Assembly (NCBI RefSeq): GCF_000719475.1
Contig: NZ_JOGO01000085.1
Span: forward strand, 1-35,079
Reading direction: 5' to 3'
From: Streptomyces sp. NRRL F-5630
GTDB lineage: Bacteria; Actinomycetota; Actinomycetes; Streptomycetales; Streptomycetaceae
Length of the DNA stretch: 35,079 bases
In this document: in pieces, positions 14,838 to 23,469 of the stretch
Layout of the letters: each line of letters begins with the position of its first letter
How positions within the stretch are numbered: position 1 is the first letter of the stretch
The notes under the pieces: generated by a model
Seen by the model: the letters and a program-made list of their open reading frames with translations, nothing else
Database searches by the model: none
What the model was told of the DNA's origin: nothing
Program-made: the position numbers and the translations under genes

Positions 14838-17582
14838 GTGGCACAGACAGCAGCGAAGAAGAAGTCCGCGACCGCCGAGCAGAGCCCCGCCAAGGGGGGT
14901 GGCGGCCGTCCCCGGCTCATGCTCATGGACGGGCACTCCCTGGCGTACCGGGCGTTCTTCGCGCTGCCCGCGGAGAATTTCACGACGTCCACCGGGCAGC
15001 CGACGAACGCGATCTACGGATTCGCCTCGATGCTCGCGAACACGCTGCGCGACGAGCAGCCCACGCACTTCGCGGTCGCCTTCGACGTCTCGCGCAAGAC
15101 ATGGCGGGCCGAGGAGTTCACCGAGTACAAGGCGAACAGGGCGAAGACCCCCGACGAGTTCCGCGGGCAGGTCGAGCTGATCGGCGAACTGCTCGACACG
15201 ATGCACGCGGACCGCTTCGCCGTCGAGGGCTTCGAGGCGGACGACATCATCGCGACGCTGGCCACGCGGGCGGAGGCGGCCGGCTTCGACGTCCTCATCG
15301 TCACCGGCGACCGGGACTCCTTCCAGCTCGTCTCGGAGCACACGACCGTGCTCTACCCCACGAAGGGCGTCTCCGAGCTGACCCGCTACACGCCCGAGAA
15401 GGTCGAGGAACGGTACGGGCTCACCCCCGCCCAGTACCCGGACTTCGCGGCGCTGCGCGGCGACCCCTCCGACAACCTGCCCGGCATCCCCGGCGTCGGC
15501 GAGAAGACGGCGGCGAAGTGGATCACGCAGTTCGGCTCCTTCGCCGAGCTCGTCGAGCGCGCCGAGGAGGTCAAGGGCAAGGCGGGGCAGAACTTCCGGG
15601 ACCACCTGGAGGCCGTGAAGCTCAACCGGCGGCTCACCGAGATGGTCAGGGACGTGCCCCTCGACAAGGGCCCCGAGGACCTGGAGCGCGCCCCGTACGA
15701 CCGCAAGCAGCTCGCCGTCCTCCTCGACACCCTGGAGATCCGCAACCCCTCGCTGCGCGAACGGCTGCTCGCCGTCGACCCGGGCGCCGAGCAGGAGCAG
15801 GAGCCCGTCACGGAGGACGTGGCGCTGGACGCGACGCTCGTCCCGGCGAACGGGAAGCTCGCTCCCTGGCTGGAGGAGCACGGCAACGCGGTGCTCGGCG
15901 TGGCCACGGTCGACACGTGGAAGCTCGGCGCGGGCGAGGTCGCCGAGGTCGGGCTCGCCGCCGCGGGCGGGGCCGCCGCCTGGTTCGAGCCCTCGGCGCT
16001 CGACGAGGACGACGAGCGCGCCTTCGCCGACTGGCTCGGCGACCCGGAGCGGCCCAAGGTCATGCACGACGCGAAGGGCCTGATGCGCGTCTTCGGCGAG
16101 CACGGCATGCGCGTCGCGGGTGTCTCGATGGACACGGCGCTCGGCGCGTACCTCGTCAAGCCGGGCCGCCGCACCTTCGCGCTCGACGCCCTCTCCCTGG
16201 AGTACCTGGGCCGCGAACTGGTCCCCGCCCAGGAGTCGGACGGGCAGCTCGCCTTCGGCGCCGACGACGAGACCCAGGCGCGCACGCTCATGGTCGAGGC
16301 CCGCACGATCCTCGACCTCGGCACAGCGCTCGGCGCGCGCCTGCCCGAGGTCGGCGCGGAAGGGCTGCTCACCGACATCGAGCTGCCCACCTCGGCGCTC
16401 CTCGCGCGGATGGAGCGGGCCGGGATCGCGGCGGACCGCGAGCACCTGGAGGAGATGGAGCGGCAGTTCGCGGGCGCGGTCGAGCAGGCGGTGCGCGAGG
16501 CGCACGCGGCGGTCGGGCACGAGTTCAACCTCGGCTCGCCCAAGCAGCTCCAGGAAGTCCTCTTCGGCGAGCTGAACCTGCCGAAGACCCGCAAGACCAA
16601 GACCGGTTACACGACGGACGCCGACTCGCTCGCCTGGCTCGCCGGGCAGACGGAGCACGAGCTGCCGGTCATCATGCTGCGCCACCGCGAGCAGGCGAAG
16701 CTGCGGAGCACGGTCGAGGGGCTCATCAAGTCGATCGCCCCCGACGGCCGCATCCACACGACGTTCAACCAGACCGTCGCGGCCACGGGCCGGCTCTCCT
16801 CGACGGACCCGAACCTCCAGAACATCCCCGTGCGCACCGACGAGGGCCGCGCGATCCGCCGCGGCTTCGTCGTCGGCGAGGGCTACGAGGCCCTCATGAC
16901 CGCCGACTACAGCCAGATCGAGCTGCGGGTCATGGCGCACCTGTCGGAGGACGAGGGGCTCATCGCCGCGTTCACCTCGGGCGAGGACCTGCACCGCACG
17001 GTCGCCGGGTACGTCTTCAACGTCGAACCGGCCGCCGTCGACGCCGAGATGCGGCGCAAGATCAAGGCCATGTCGTACGGCCTCGCCTACGGCCTGTCCG
17101 CCTTCGGCCTCTCGCAGCAGCTCGCCATCGACCCCGGCGAGGCACGCGCCCTCATGGACACGTACTTCGAGCGCTTCGGCGGGGTGCGCGACTACCTGCA
17201 CCGTGTCGTCGAGGAGGCGCGCGCCACCGGCTACACGGCCACGATGCTCGGCCGCCGCCGCTACCTGCCCGACCTCAACAGCGACAACAGGCAGCGCCGC
17301 GAGGCCGCCGAGCGCATGGCGCTCAACGCGCCGATCCAGGGCACGGCCGCCGACATCGTGAAGATCGCGATGCTGGGCGTGGACCGCGCGCTGCGCGAGG
17401 CGGAGCTGACCTCGAGGACACTGCTCCAGGTCCACGACGAAATCGTCCTGGAACTCGCCCCGGGCGAACGCGAGCCGGTCGAGGAGATCCTGCGCCGCGA
17501 GATGGCCGCGGCGGCCCAGCTCCGCGCCCCGCTCACGGTCTCGGTCGGTGTCGGGCCGAACTGGGAGGCGGCGGCGCACTGA
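14838..17582 (+). CDS. polA: DNA polymerase I
   Basis: A 914-residue family A polymerase that fills gaps and removes RNA primers. The 5'-3' nuclease domain spans about 25-310, with LMLMDGHSLAYRAF, YKANRAKTPDEF, GFEADDIIATLA, VTGDRDSFQLVS and the helix-hairpin-helix LPGIPGVGEKTAAKWI. The middle domain (about 325-535) has the fold of the 3'-5' exonuclease but lacks the DxE and HNLKYD-type acidic residues (it reads GVATVDTWKL and MHDAKGLM), so proofreading should be absent, as in mycobacterial and Taq enzymes. The polymerase domain has motif A DYSQIELRVMAHL (Asp690), motif B RRKIKAMSYGLAYGL, and motif C QVHDEIVLE (864-872). GTG 14838 is chosen because conserved homology begins soon after; upstream sequence is low complexity. 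There is no Shine-Dalgarno, and CAGGAT lies 7 nt before it, so it may be leaderless. Confidence 0.96.
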   Translation: MAQTAAKKKSATAEQSPAKGGGGRPRLMLMDGHSLAYRAFFALPAENFTTSTGQPTNAIYGFASMLANTLRDEQPTHFAVAFDVSRKTWRAEEFTEYKANRAKTPDEFRGQVELIGELLDTMHADRFAVEGFEADDIIATLATRAEAAGFDVLIVTGDRDSFQLVSEHTTVLYPTKGVSELTRYTPEKVEERYGLTPAQYPDFAALRGDPSDNLPGIPGVGEKTAAKWITQFGSFAELVERAEEVKGKAGQNFRDHLEAVKLNRRLTEMVRDVPLDKGPEDLERAPYDRKQLAVLLDTLEIRNPSLRERLLAVDPGAEQEQEPVTEDVALDATLVPANGKLAPWLEEHGNAVLGVATVDTWKLGAGEVAEVGLAAAGGAAAWFEPSALDEDDERAFADWLGDPERPKVMHDAKGLMRVFGEHGMRVAGVSMDTALGAYLVKPGRRTFALDALSLEYLGRELVPAQESDGQLAFGADDETQARTLMVEARTILDLGTALGARLPEVGAEGLLTDIELPTSALLARMERAGIAADREHLEEMERQFAGAVEQAVREAHAAVGHEFNLGSPKQLQEVLFGELNLPKTRKTKTGYTTDADSLAWLAGQTEHELPVIMLRHREQAKLRSTVEGLIKSIAPDGRIHTTFNQTVAATGRLSSTDPNLQNIPVRTDEGRAIRRGFVVGEGYEALMTADYSQIELRVMAHLSEDEGLIAAFTSGEDLHRTVAGYVFNVEPAAVDAEMRRKIKAMSYGLAYGLSAFGLSQQLAIDPGEARALMDTYFERFGGVRDYLHRVVEEARATGYTATMLGRRRYLPDLNSDNRQRREAAERMALNAPIQGTAADIVKIAMLGVDRALREAELTSRTLLQVHDEIVLELAPGEREPVEEILRREMAAAAQLRAPLTVSVGVGPNWEAAAH

Positions 17583-17945
17583 CGACGAGGGGCACGGGGG
17601 CCAGGGCGGCGGGGGAGTCGGCACCGGGACGATTCGCGGCGGCGGCCAAGGCGGCAGCGGGTGCGGGGCGTTCCGGGGCGTGTCCTCACTCGCGTCCCCG
17701 CGTCGCCGCACCACGCGACCCCGCCCGTGCCTCCGCACCGCGCGACCCCACCCGTACTCCCGCGTCCGGGCGTTCACCTCGTCTCCGCGCCAACTGAACG
17801 AGGGGCGAAGCGGCGGGGGCGAGTTATGGCCAAGTGGTGAAAGCCGGTCACCCGCGTCTGCCTTGGTGCGGGAAGTTGTCGTAGTGTCACCTGGGTCAAC
17901 ACGCCTGCGCGCGTGGCAGGCGGGGGTCGGGAGGGGCGGACCGGG
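17583..17945. other. Intergenic region with a 27-bp tandem repeat
   Basis: The 363 bp between polA and the transglycosylase gene hold no convincing gene. A 27-bp tandem repeat (17706-17732 and 17733-17759, 22 of 27 identical, unit CCGCACC-n-CGCGACCCC) lies in it. The last 100 bp must contain the transglycosylase promoter; TAGTGT at 17882 fits a -10 box but has no -35 partner at the right distance. I looked for a c-di-AMP riboswitch, found upstream of many actinobacterial cell-wall lytic genes, and did not see one. Confidence 0.5.
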
Positions 17946-19703
17946 ATGGCGGCGCAATTCGGGATAAGGCTGCGCAAGGGGGCCGCGGCGACGGCGGTGA
18001 CGGCGGCGGTGATGGCGGCGCTCGCCGGTTCACAGGCGCCCGGCGCGGTCAAGGACCTGCCCGGCGGCACGGGCCACTCGGCCGAGGCGGGCGACCGGCT
18101 CCCGCCGAGCGACGACCACTACTACACGGACCTGCCCCCGATCCGCCCCGGCGACCCCCAGTCCTCGCACGACCTGCCGGGCACCCGGAAGCCCGGCGAC
18201 AACGCCGCCGCCGAGGCGCAGGCCGGTATCCCCGCCACCGTGCTCGCCGCGTACAAGAAGGCCGAGGCGGAACTCGCCCGCACGCGCGGCGAGTGCAAGC
18301 TCCCGTGGGAACTCCTCGCCGCGATCGGCCACGTCGAGTCGGGCCACGCGCGCGGCGGGAAGGTCGACGCGGACGGCACCACGATCGGCAAGATCCTCGG
18401 CCCGCAGCTCAACGGGCAGGGCTTCGCGCTCATCAAGGACACCGACCACGGACGCTACGACGGCGACACGACGCACGACCGCGCCGTCGGGCCCATGCAG
18501 TTCATCCCCTCCACCTGGGCCGGAGCGGGACGGGACGGCAACGGCGACGGCATCGAGGACCCGAACAACGTCTACGACGCCGCCCTCGCCGCCGGCTACT
18601 ACCTGTGCGGAGACGGCCGCGATCTCGCGACGAGCGACGGCATGCGCGCCGCGATCCTCAGCTACAACCACTCCTCGGAGTACCTCGCGACGGTCCTGAC
18701 CTGGTACGACTTCTACCGCGACGGAGCCCACGAGGTCCCCGACGGCACCGGGCCCCTGCCCGGCCGCCCCCACCACCCGTCCGCGCCCAGCTCTTCGGCC
18801 CCGCCGTCGACCCCGCCCTCTGTGCGCCCCACGCCGCCCCGGCACAGCACCTCGCCCACGCCGCCGCACCACTCCACGCCCCCCGCGACGAAGCCGCCCA
18901 AGGACCCGGGCACACCCTCCACGAAGCCGCCCACCACGCCGAAGCCCCCCGCCGAGCGCGTCACGACCCTGACGAAGACCGGCCCCGCGACGCTCGCGAC
19001 GCTCACCGGGCTCGACTTCGACGTGCGGCCCGCCGTGCGCGCCCTCGACCACGAGGGCAAGCCCGTGGCCGGGCTGAAGGTCACCTTCGGCCTCGTCGGC
19101 GCCACCGACGCCCGCTTCTCCGGCGCGAAGAGCGTCGTCGTCACGACCAACGCGAAGGGCACGGCGACGGCCCCGACCCTCACCGCGGGCAAGACCGCCG
19201 GCACGTTCACCGTCCGCGCGAGCCTCGCCTCCGGCAAGCCGGGCCCCGTCGACTTCGCGGCCACGGTCACCGAACCCGCCGCCGACACTCTGAAGCCGGT
19301 GGACGACAAGGCCACGTACGAGGCGAAGGCGGGCGAAACCTTCGAGAAGAGCCCCGACCTGGAGGCGAGCCTCGACGGGAAGACCGTCGCGGGCGTCCGC
19401 ACAACGGTCACCGTCCTCGACAAGGACGGCGAGGAACTCGCCGAGAACACCGGCCCGTACGTCAGCGACGCCGAGCAGGAGAAGACCCGCACCCTCACCC
19501 TCGTGAGCGACAAGGACGGCGTCCTCCACCTGCCCAACCTCCACGCGGGGGACCAGCCGGGCACCTACGTCCTGCGGTTCACGGCGGGCAAGGCCACGGC
19601 CGACATCGCGCTGACGGTGACGGACCCGGAGCCCGCGGAACCCGGCGAGGGCGGCTCGGAGACCCCGGAGCCCGGCACGGGGGGCGAGAGCCCGGCCGCC
19701 TGA
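17946..19703 (+). CDS. Secreted lytic transglycosylase with Pro-rich linker and Ig-like C-terminal repeats
   Basis: A 585-residue exported protein expected to cleave peptidoglycan. After a basic start (RLRKG) and an Ala-rich hydrophobic signal (about 13-35), residues 90-265 form an MltB/SLT-type catalytic domain: ELLAAIGHVESGHARGG with the predicted catalytic Glu131, AVGPMQFIPSTWAGAG (180-195), GNGDGIEDPNNVYDAALAAG (199-218) and AILSYNHSSEYLATV. Residues 270-337 are a Pro/Thr/Ser/Lys/His-rich linker suited to crossing the wall. Residues 338-440 and 450-575 look like two Ig-like (Big-type) domains, with VAGLKVTFGLVG, TTNAKGTATAPTL and GTYVLRFTAGKATADIALTV. The tail is Glu/Pro/Gly-rich, with no sortase motif. 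ATG 17946 is preferred, with GGGAGGGG about 9 nt upstream, over GTG 17913. It converges with hrpB. Confidence 0.88.
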   Translation: MAAQFGIRLRKGAAATAVTAAVMAALAGSQAPGAVKDLPGGTGHSAEAGDRLPPSDDHYYTDLPPIRPGDPQSSHDLPGTRKPGDNAAAEAQAGIPATVLAAYKKAEAELARTRGECKLPWELLAAIGHVESGHARGGKVDADGTTIGKILGPQLNGQGFALIKDTDHGRYDGDTTHDRAVGPMQFIPSTWAGAGRDGNGDGIEDPNNVYDAALAAGYYLCGDGRDLATSDGMRAAILSYNHSSEYLATVLTWYDFYRDGAHEVPDGTGPLPGRPHHPSAPSSSAPPSTPPSVRPTPPRHSTSPTPPHHSTPPATKPPKDPGTPSTKPPTTPKPPAERVTTLTKTGPATLATLTGLDFDVRPAVRALDHEGKPVAGLKVTFGLVGATDARFSGAKSVVVTTNAKGTATAPTLTAGKTAGTFTVRASLASGKPGPVDFAATVTEPAADTLKPVDDKATYEAKAGETFEKSPDLEASLDGKTVAGVRTTVTVLDKDGEELAENTGPYVSDAEQEKTRTLTLVSDKDGVLHLPNLHAGDQPGTYVLRFTAGKATADIALTVTDPEPAEPGEGGSETPEPGTGGESPAA

Positions 19704-19716
19704 GACACGTCCGGAC

Positions 19717-19755
19717 GGTGGTCCCGTCGCGAGCCGCGACCCGCGCGGGACCACC
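19717..19755. terminator. Bidirectional terminator between the transglycosylase gene and hrpB
   Basis: GGTGGTCCCG (19717-19726) pairs perfectly with CGGGACCACC (19746-19755). The loop contains a second small hairpin, TCGCG-AGC-CGCGA (19727-19739). The whole structure fills the gap between the two convergent stop codons and abuts that of hrpB. Confidence 0.75.
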
Positions 19756-22248
19756 TCAGGGCCGCTCCGGCCAGGCGTGCTTCGGGTACCGGCCGCGCAG
19801 GTCCGCCCGCACGGCTCGGTAGCCCTGCTCCCAGAAGGACTCCAGGTCCGAGGTCACCGCCGCCGGCCGTCCCGCCGGGGACAACAGGTGCACCACCACC
19901 GGCACCCCCGCCACGCGCGGCGTTTGCCGCAGCCCGAACAACTGCTGCACCCGCGCCGCGAGCACCGGCGGCTCCCCGGCCCCGTTTTCCGGATAGGCGA
20001 GCCGCACCCGCCGCCCGTTGGGCAACTCCACGGACTCCGGCGCGAGTTCCGCGAACCGCCCCGCCTGGCCCGAGGCCCAGGGCAGCAGCCTCCGCAACGC
20101 CTCGGCGACCCGCACCCGCGCCAGATCGGCGCGCCGCCGCGCCCGCGACAACTCCGGCTCCAGCCAGTCGTCCGCCCGCGCGAGGAGCGCCGCGTCCGCC
20201 ACGTCCGGCCACGGCTCACCGAGCACCCCGTGCAGGAACGCCATCCGCGCCCGCAACTCCCGCGCTCCCCGCGTCCACTCCAGGAGCCCGAGCCCCGTCT
20301 CCGCGAGCCCTTCGAGCAACGCGGCCCGCACGCGCGCGGGTTCGGGCCGCGTGAGATTCCGCTCCCGCAGCACGACCGCGCCGAGACGGCTCACCTCCCG
20401 GGCCCGTACGTCCCCGTCCGCCCAGCGCACCTCCTGCCCCTCCGCGAACAAGGGCGCGGCGGCCTCGCGGGCCGTCCGCTCGTCGATCGCCGCCGCGAGC
20501 CGTACGCGCGCCGAGGCCGCGCCCGCCGGACGGTCGGCGACGGCGACCGCGAGCCACGCGGCCTCGCGCAGCCGCGAGTCCCGCTCCGGCTCCGCGCCCG
20601 TCCCCGAGACCATGAGGAAGCCGCCGCCGCGCGCCCGCGCGACACGCTCCGGGTGCGCGAGCGCCGTCACGACACCGGCCGCCGCGTCCTCGCCGAGCGC
20701 GGGCACGGTGTCCCCCGGGTCCGCGCCCGCCTGCCGCAACGCCCCGCGCAGCCGCCGCACCTCCTGCCGCCACCGGCCCCCGTAGCCGTCGCCGCCCTGC
20801 CGGGCCCGCCGCAGCACGAGCGCCAGGTCGTCCCCGTACGCGCGCGGCGGCTCCTCGCTCAGCAGCGCCACGAACTCCGCGGCGAGCCGCCCCCCGACCT
20901 CGCCCGCGCCGTCGAGCAGCGCGCGCCCCAGGCGCGGGTGCAGCCCGAGCCGGGCGAGCCGCTCCCCGCGCGCCGTCGCCCTCCCGTCCGCGCCCGTCGC
21001 GCCGAGCGCCGTGAGCACCGCGCGCGCCGCCGCGAGCGCGCCCGCGGGCGGCGGATCGAGGAGCGCCAGCGAGGACGCGTCCGGATCGCCCCAGCACGCC
21101 GCCTGGAGCGCGAAGGACGTCAGGTCGGCGACGGCGATCTCCGGCGCGGGGAAGGCCGCCAGGCGGTGCTCCTCGGCCCGGTCCCAGCAGCGGTACGCCG
21201 TCCCCGGCGCCTCCCGCCCGGCACGGCCCGCCCGCTGCGCCGCGGCGGCCAGCGAGGCCCGTACGGTCGTGAGCGCCGCGAGCCCGCGCGCGTGGTCGAC
21301 GCGCGGCTCCCGCGCGAGCCCCGCGTCCACGACGACCCGCACCCCCGGCACGGTCAGCGAGGACTCCGCGACCGAGGTCGCGAGCACGACCCTGCGCCGT
21401 TCACCGGGCCCGGCGAGCACCGCGTCCTGCGTCTCGGCCGGAGCGCGCCCGTGCACCTGGAGCACGTCGAGCCCCGGCTCCCCGGCGAGCAGCCCCGCGA
21501 CCTTCGCGATCTCGCCGACCCCCGGCAGGAAGCACAGCACGTCGCCGCTCCGCTCCGCGAGCGCCCGCCGCACCACGGCGGCCACGTGCTGGAGCTGTGC
21601 GGGGTCCACGCGCAGCCCGTGCGGCGGCCGGAAGGGCCGCCGCGGCGGCGCCCACACCGTCTCGACGGGGTACGAGACCCCCTCCGCGCGCACGACGGGC
21701 GCGTCGTCGAGCAGCCGGGCCCAGCCCTCCGCGTCCGTCGTCGCCGAGGCGGCGAGCAGCCGCAACCCGGGCCGCAGCGCCGCCCGCACATCGAGGAGGA
21801 AGGCCGTCGCCGTGTCCGCGTCGAGGTGCCGCTCGTGGCACTCGTCGAGGACCACGACGTCCACGCCCGCGAGTTCCTGATCGCGCTGGAGACGCTGCAA
21901 CAGGACACCGGTCGTCACGACTTCGACGCGGGTACGGGGCCCGGTGCGTTGCTCGCCGCGCACGCGGAAGCCGACGTGCTCGCCCACCTCCTCGCCGAGC
22001 AGCCACGCCATGCGCCGCGCCGCCGCCCGTACCGCGATCCTGCGCGGCTCCGCGACGAGCACCCGGCGCCCGGGCGCCCCGTCCCCGAGCAGCCCCGCCA
22101 GCGCGAGCGGCACGAGCGTCGTCTTGCCACTGCCCGGGGGCGCGGTGAGCACCGCCGTACCGCCCGCCCCCGGCCCGTACAGCGCGGTGGCGAGGGCGGG
22201 CAGGGCGGTGCGGACGGGCAGGGCGTCGAGCGCGGCGGTACGGATCAC
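19756..22248 (-). CDS. hrpB: ATP-dependent helicase HrpB
   Basis: An 830-residue DEAH-type RNA helicase, the usual length for HrpB. The motifs run in order: Walker A APPGSGKTT (36-44), Ia VAEPRRIAVRAAA, VTTGVLLQRLQ, the DECH box (135-138) in VVVLDECHERHLD, III SATTD, V ATSVAESSLTVPGVRVVVD, and VI QRAGRAGREAPGTAYR. The C-terminal HrpB-specific domain ends in ESFWEQGYRAVRADLRGRYP-KHAWP, a hallmark of the family. The physiological role of bacterial HrpB is poorly defined. Start is taken as GTG 22248, where homology begins; the preceding frame is low complexity. It lies 34 bp downstream of the methyltransferase gene on the same strand and may be co-transcribed with it. Confidence 0.93.
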   Translation of the reverse strand: MIRTAALDALPVRTALPALATALYGPGAGGTAVLTAPPGSGKTTLVPLALAGLLGDGAPGRRVLVAEPRRIAVRAAARRMAWLLGEEVGEHVGFRVRGEQRTGPRTRVEVVTTGVLLQRLQRDQELAGVDVVVLDECHERHLDADTATAFLLDVRAALRPGLRLLAASATTDAEGWARLLDDAPVVRAEGVSYPVETVWAPPRRPFRPPHGLRVDPAQLQHVAAVVRRALAERSGDVLCFLPGVGEIAKVAGLLAGEPGLDVLQVHGRAPAETQDAVLAGPGERRRVVLATSVAESSLTVPGVRVVVDAGLAREPRVDHARGLAALTTVRASLAAAAQRAGRAGREAPGTAYRCWDRAEEHRLAAFPAPEIAVADLTSFALQAACWGDPDASSLALLDPPPAGALAAARAVLTALGATGADGRATARGERLARLGLHPRLGRALLDGAGEVGGRLAAEFVALLSEEPPRAYGDDLALVLRRARQGGDGYGGRWRQEVRRLRGALRQAGADPGDTVPALGEDAAAGVVTALAHPERVARARGGGFLMVSGTGAEPERDSRLREAAWLAVAVADRPAGAASARVRLAAAIDERTAREAAAPLFAEGQEVRWADGDVRAREVSRLGAVVLRERNLTRPEPARVRAALLEGLAETGLGLLEWTRGARELRARMAFLHGVLGEPWPDVADAALLARADDWLEPELSRARRRADLARVRVAEALRRLLPWASGQAGRFAELAPESVELPNGRRVRLAYPENGAGEPPVLAARVQQLFGLRQTPRVAGVPVVVHLLSPAGRPAAVTSDLESFWEQGYRAVRADLRGRYPKHAWPERP

Positions 22249-22282
22249 GGGGCCAAGTCTCGCAGCGGTGACGGGGCGCCCC

Positions 22283-23152
22283 TCAGGCGTCCTTCTCGCA
22301 CACGAAGATCGCCGTGCCCGGGATGAGATGCCCGCGCAGCGGGGACCAGCCGCCCCACTCCTGCGTGTTCCACTCCGGCCACTCCGGCTCGACGAGGTCC
22401 ACGAGCCGCAGGCCCGCGCGCACGACGTCGCGGACGCGGTCCCCGACCGTGCGGTGGTGCTCGACGTACACCGCCTCACCCTCCTCGTCCTCCTCCACAT
22501 AGGGAGTGCGGTCGAAGTACGAGCCCGAGACGCTCAGCCCCTCCGGGCCCGGCTCGTCGGGGAAGGCCCAGCGCATCGGGTGGGTCACCGAGAAGACGAA
22601 GCGCCCGCCGGGCCGCAGCACGCGCCGCACCTCGCGCAGCACCCGCACCGGATCGGCGACGAACGGCAGCGCCCCGTACGCGGAACAGACGAGGTCGAAG
22701 GAGGAGCCGGCGAAGGGCAGCGCGCTCGCGTCCGCCTCGACGAGCGGGAAGCGCGCGGAGTGCTCCTCGGCGATGCGCAGCGCGTGCTGGAGCTGACGGT
22801 GCGCGAGGTCGAGCGCGACGGGACGTGCCCCCTGCGCGACGAGCCACCGCGAGCACTGGGCCGCGCCCGCGCCGATCTCCAGGACATCCTTGCCCGCGAG
22901 TTCCTCCGCGGGGCCGAGGAGTTGCGCCTCGACCTCGTCGAGCCCCTCGGGGCCCCAGACGAAGCGGTCGTCGCCGAGGAAGGTGCCGTGCTCGGCCTGG
23001 TACTCGTCCGCGTTGCCGTTCCACCAGCCGCGGTTGGCGCGGCTGCTCTCGGTGACGCTCGCGGCACGCCGCGTGGCGGTGACGGTCTCGTCCCCGGCGG
23101 CCTCGCCTGCCGGGTCGAAGGGGCTCTCGGGGGCTTGGATGATGTGCTCCAT
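22283..23152 (-). CDS. Class I SAM-dependent methyltransferase
   Basis: A 289-residue cytoplasmic methyltransferase. The SAM-binding motif I is VLEIGAGAAQCSRWL (90-104), followed by an acidic residue at the end of strand 2 (PVALDLAHRQL), the run LPLVEADASALPF-like FPLVEADASALPFAG, then FDLVCSAYGALPFV (motif IV) and LREVRRVLRPGGRFVFSVTHP. The N-terminal 45 residues are polar, followed by ANRGWWNGNADEYQAEHG, which is typical of this group. The substrate is unknown: such proteins are often annotated as type 11 or UbiE-like methyltransferases. The ATG at 23152 opens the conserved frame. It is transcribed away from rpsA, with hrpB 34 bp downstream. Confidence 0.85.
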   Translation of the reverse strand: MEHIIQAPESPFDPAGEAAGDETVTATRRAASVTESSRANRGWWNGNADEYQAEHGTFLGDDRFVWGPEGLDEVEAQLLGPAEELAGKDVLEIGAGAAQCSRWLVAQGARPVALDLAHRQLQHALRIAEEHSARFPLVEADASALPFAGSSFDLVCSAYGALPFVADPVRVLREVRRVLRPGGRFVFSVTHPMRWAFPDEPGPEGLSVSGSYFDRTPYVEEDEEGEAVYVEHHRTVGDRVRDVVRAGLRLVDLVEPEWPEWNTQEWGGWSPLRGHLIPGTAIFVCEKDA

Positions 23153-23249
23153 CGTCGTACTGTTCGCTCCAGCCGTCGCCGCCGCGTCCCCAAGGGGGCG
23201 CCGGGTGCCGGGAATGCGGGGATCGCCCTCGGGTGGGCGCCTTCGCGCA

Positions 23250-23278
23250 TTGACCCTGTCCGGCTGCCCCCGTATGCT
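23250..23278 (+). promoter_or_regulatory. Vegetative promoter of rpsA
   Basis: TTGACC (23250-23255), a 17-bp spacer, and TATGCT (23273-23278) make a near-consensus sigma-70/HrdB-type promoter. Transcription would begin near 23285, giving a leader of about 185 nt before the rpsA ATG. Confidence 0.75.
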
Positions 23279-23469
23279 ACAAGTTGCGCTGCGAGCCTGC
23301 GCTCCTCAGACCTAGCAGGCGGTGCTCGCATCTGTTGTTTGTCTCGCGGTTCGAGGCGGCCGGCCCCTGGGTGCGGCGGCCCCGTGCCGCTCGGGCTCCA
23401 CGGTGCGAAATGGGCTCCAGCGCGAGCAGTGCCTACGACTTCAATGTCCGTACCGGAGCCCTTACCCAC
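23279..23469 (+). other. Long rpsA 5' leader with a bulged hairpin at its start
   Basis: The leader contains no convincing reading frame. At its very beginning TGCGAG (23290-23295) pairs with CTCGCA (23325-23330), and CCTGC (23296-23300) with GCAGG (23315-23319). The result is an 11-bp interrupted stem with a 14-nt loop and a 5-nt bulge. Ribosomal protein genes are often autoregulated through such leaders, and S1 is known to repress its own synthesis in E. coli. A similar role here is inference. Confidence 0.45.

Noticed and set aside
14150..17797. A 1215-codon open frame overlapping polA on the same strand in another phase
   Set aside because: It is an Arg/Gly/Ala-rich shadow caused by the high third-position G+C of polA, has no domains, and overlaps clear PolA motifs.
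17583..17945. A c-di-AMP (ydaO-type) riboswitch before the lytic transglycosylase gene
   Set aside because: The conserved core sequences and paired domains of that class could not be found in the region.
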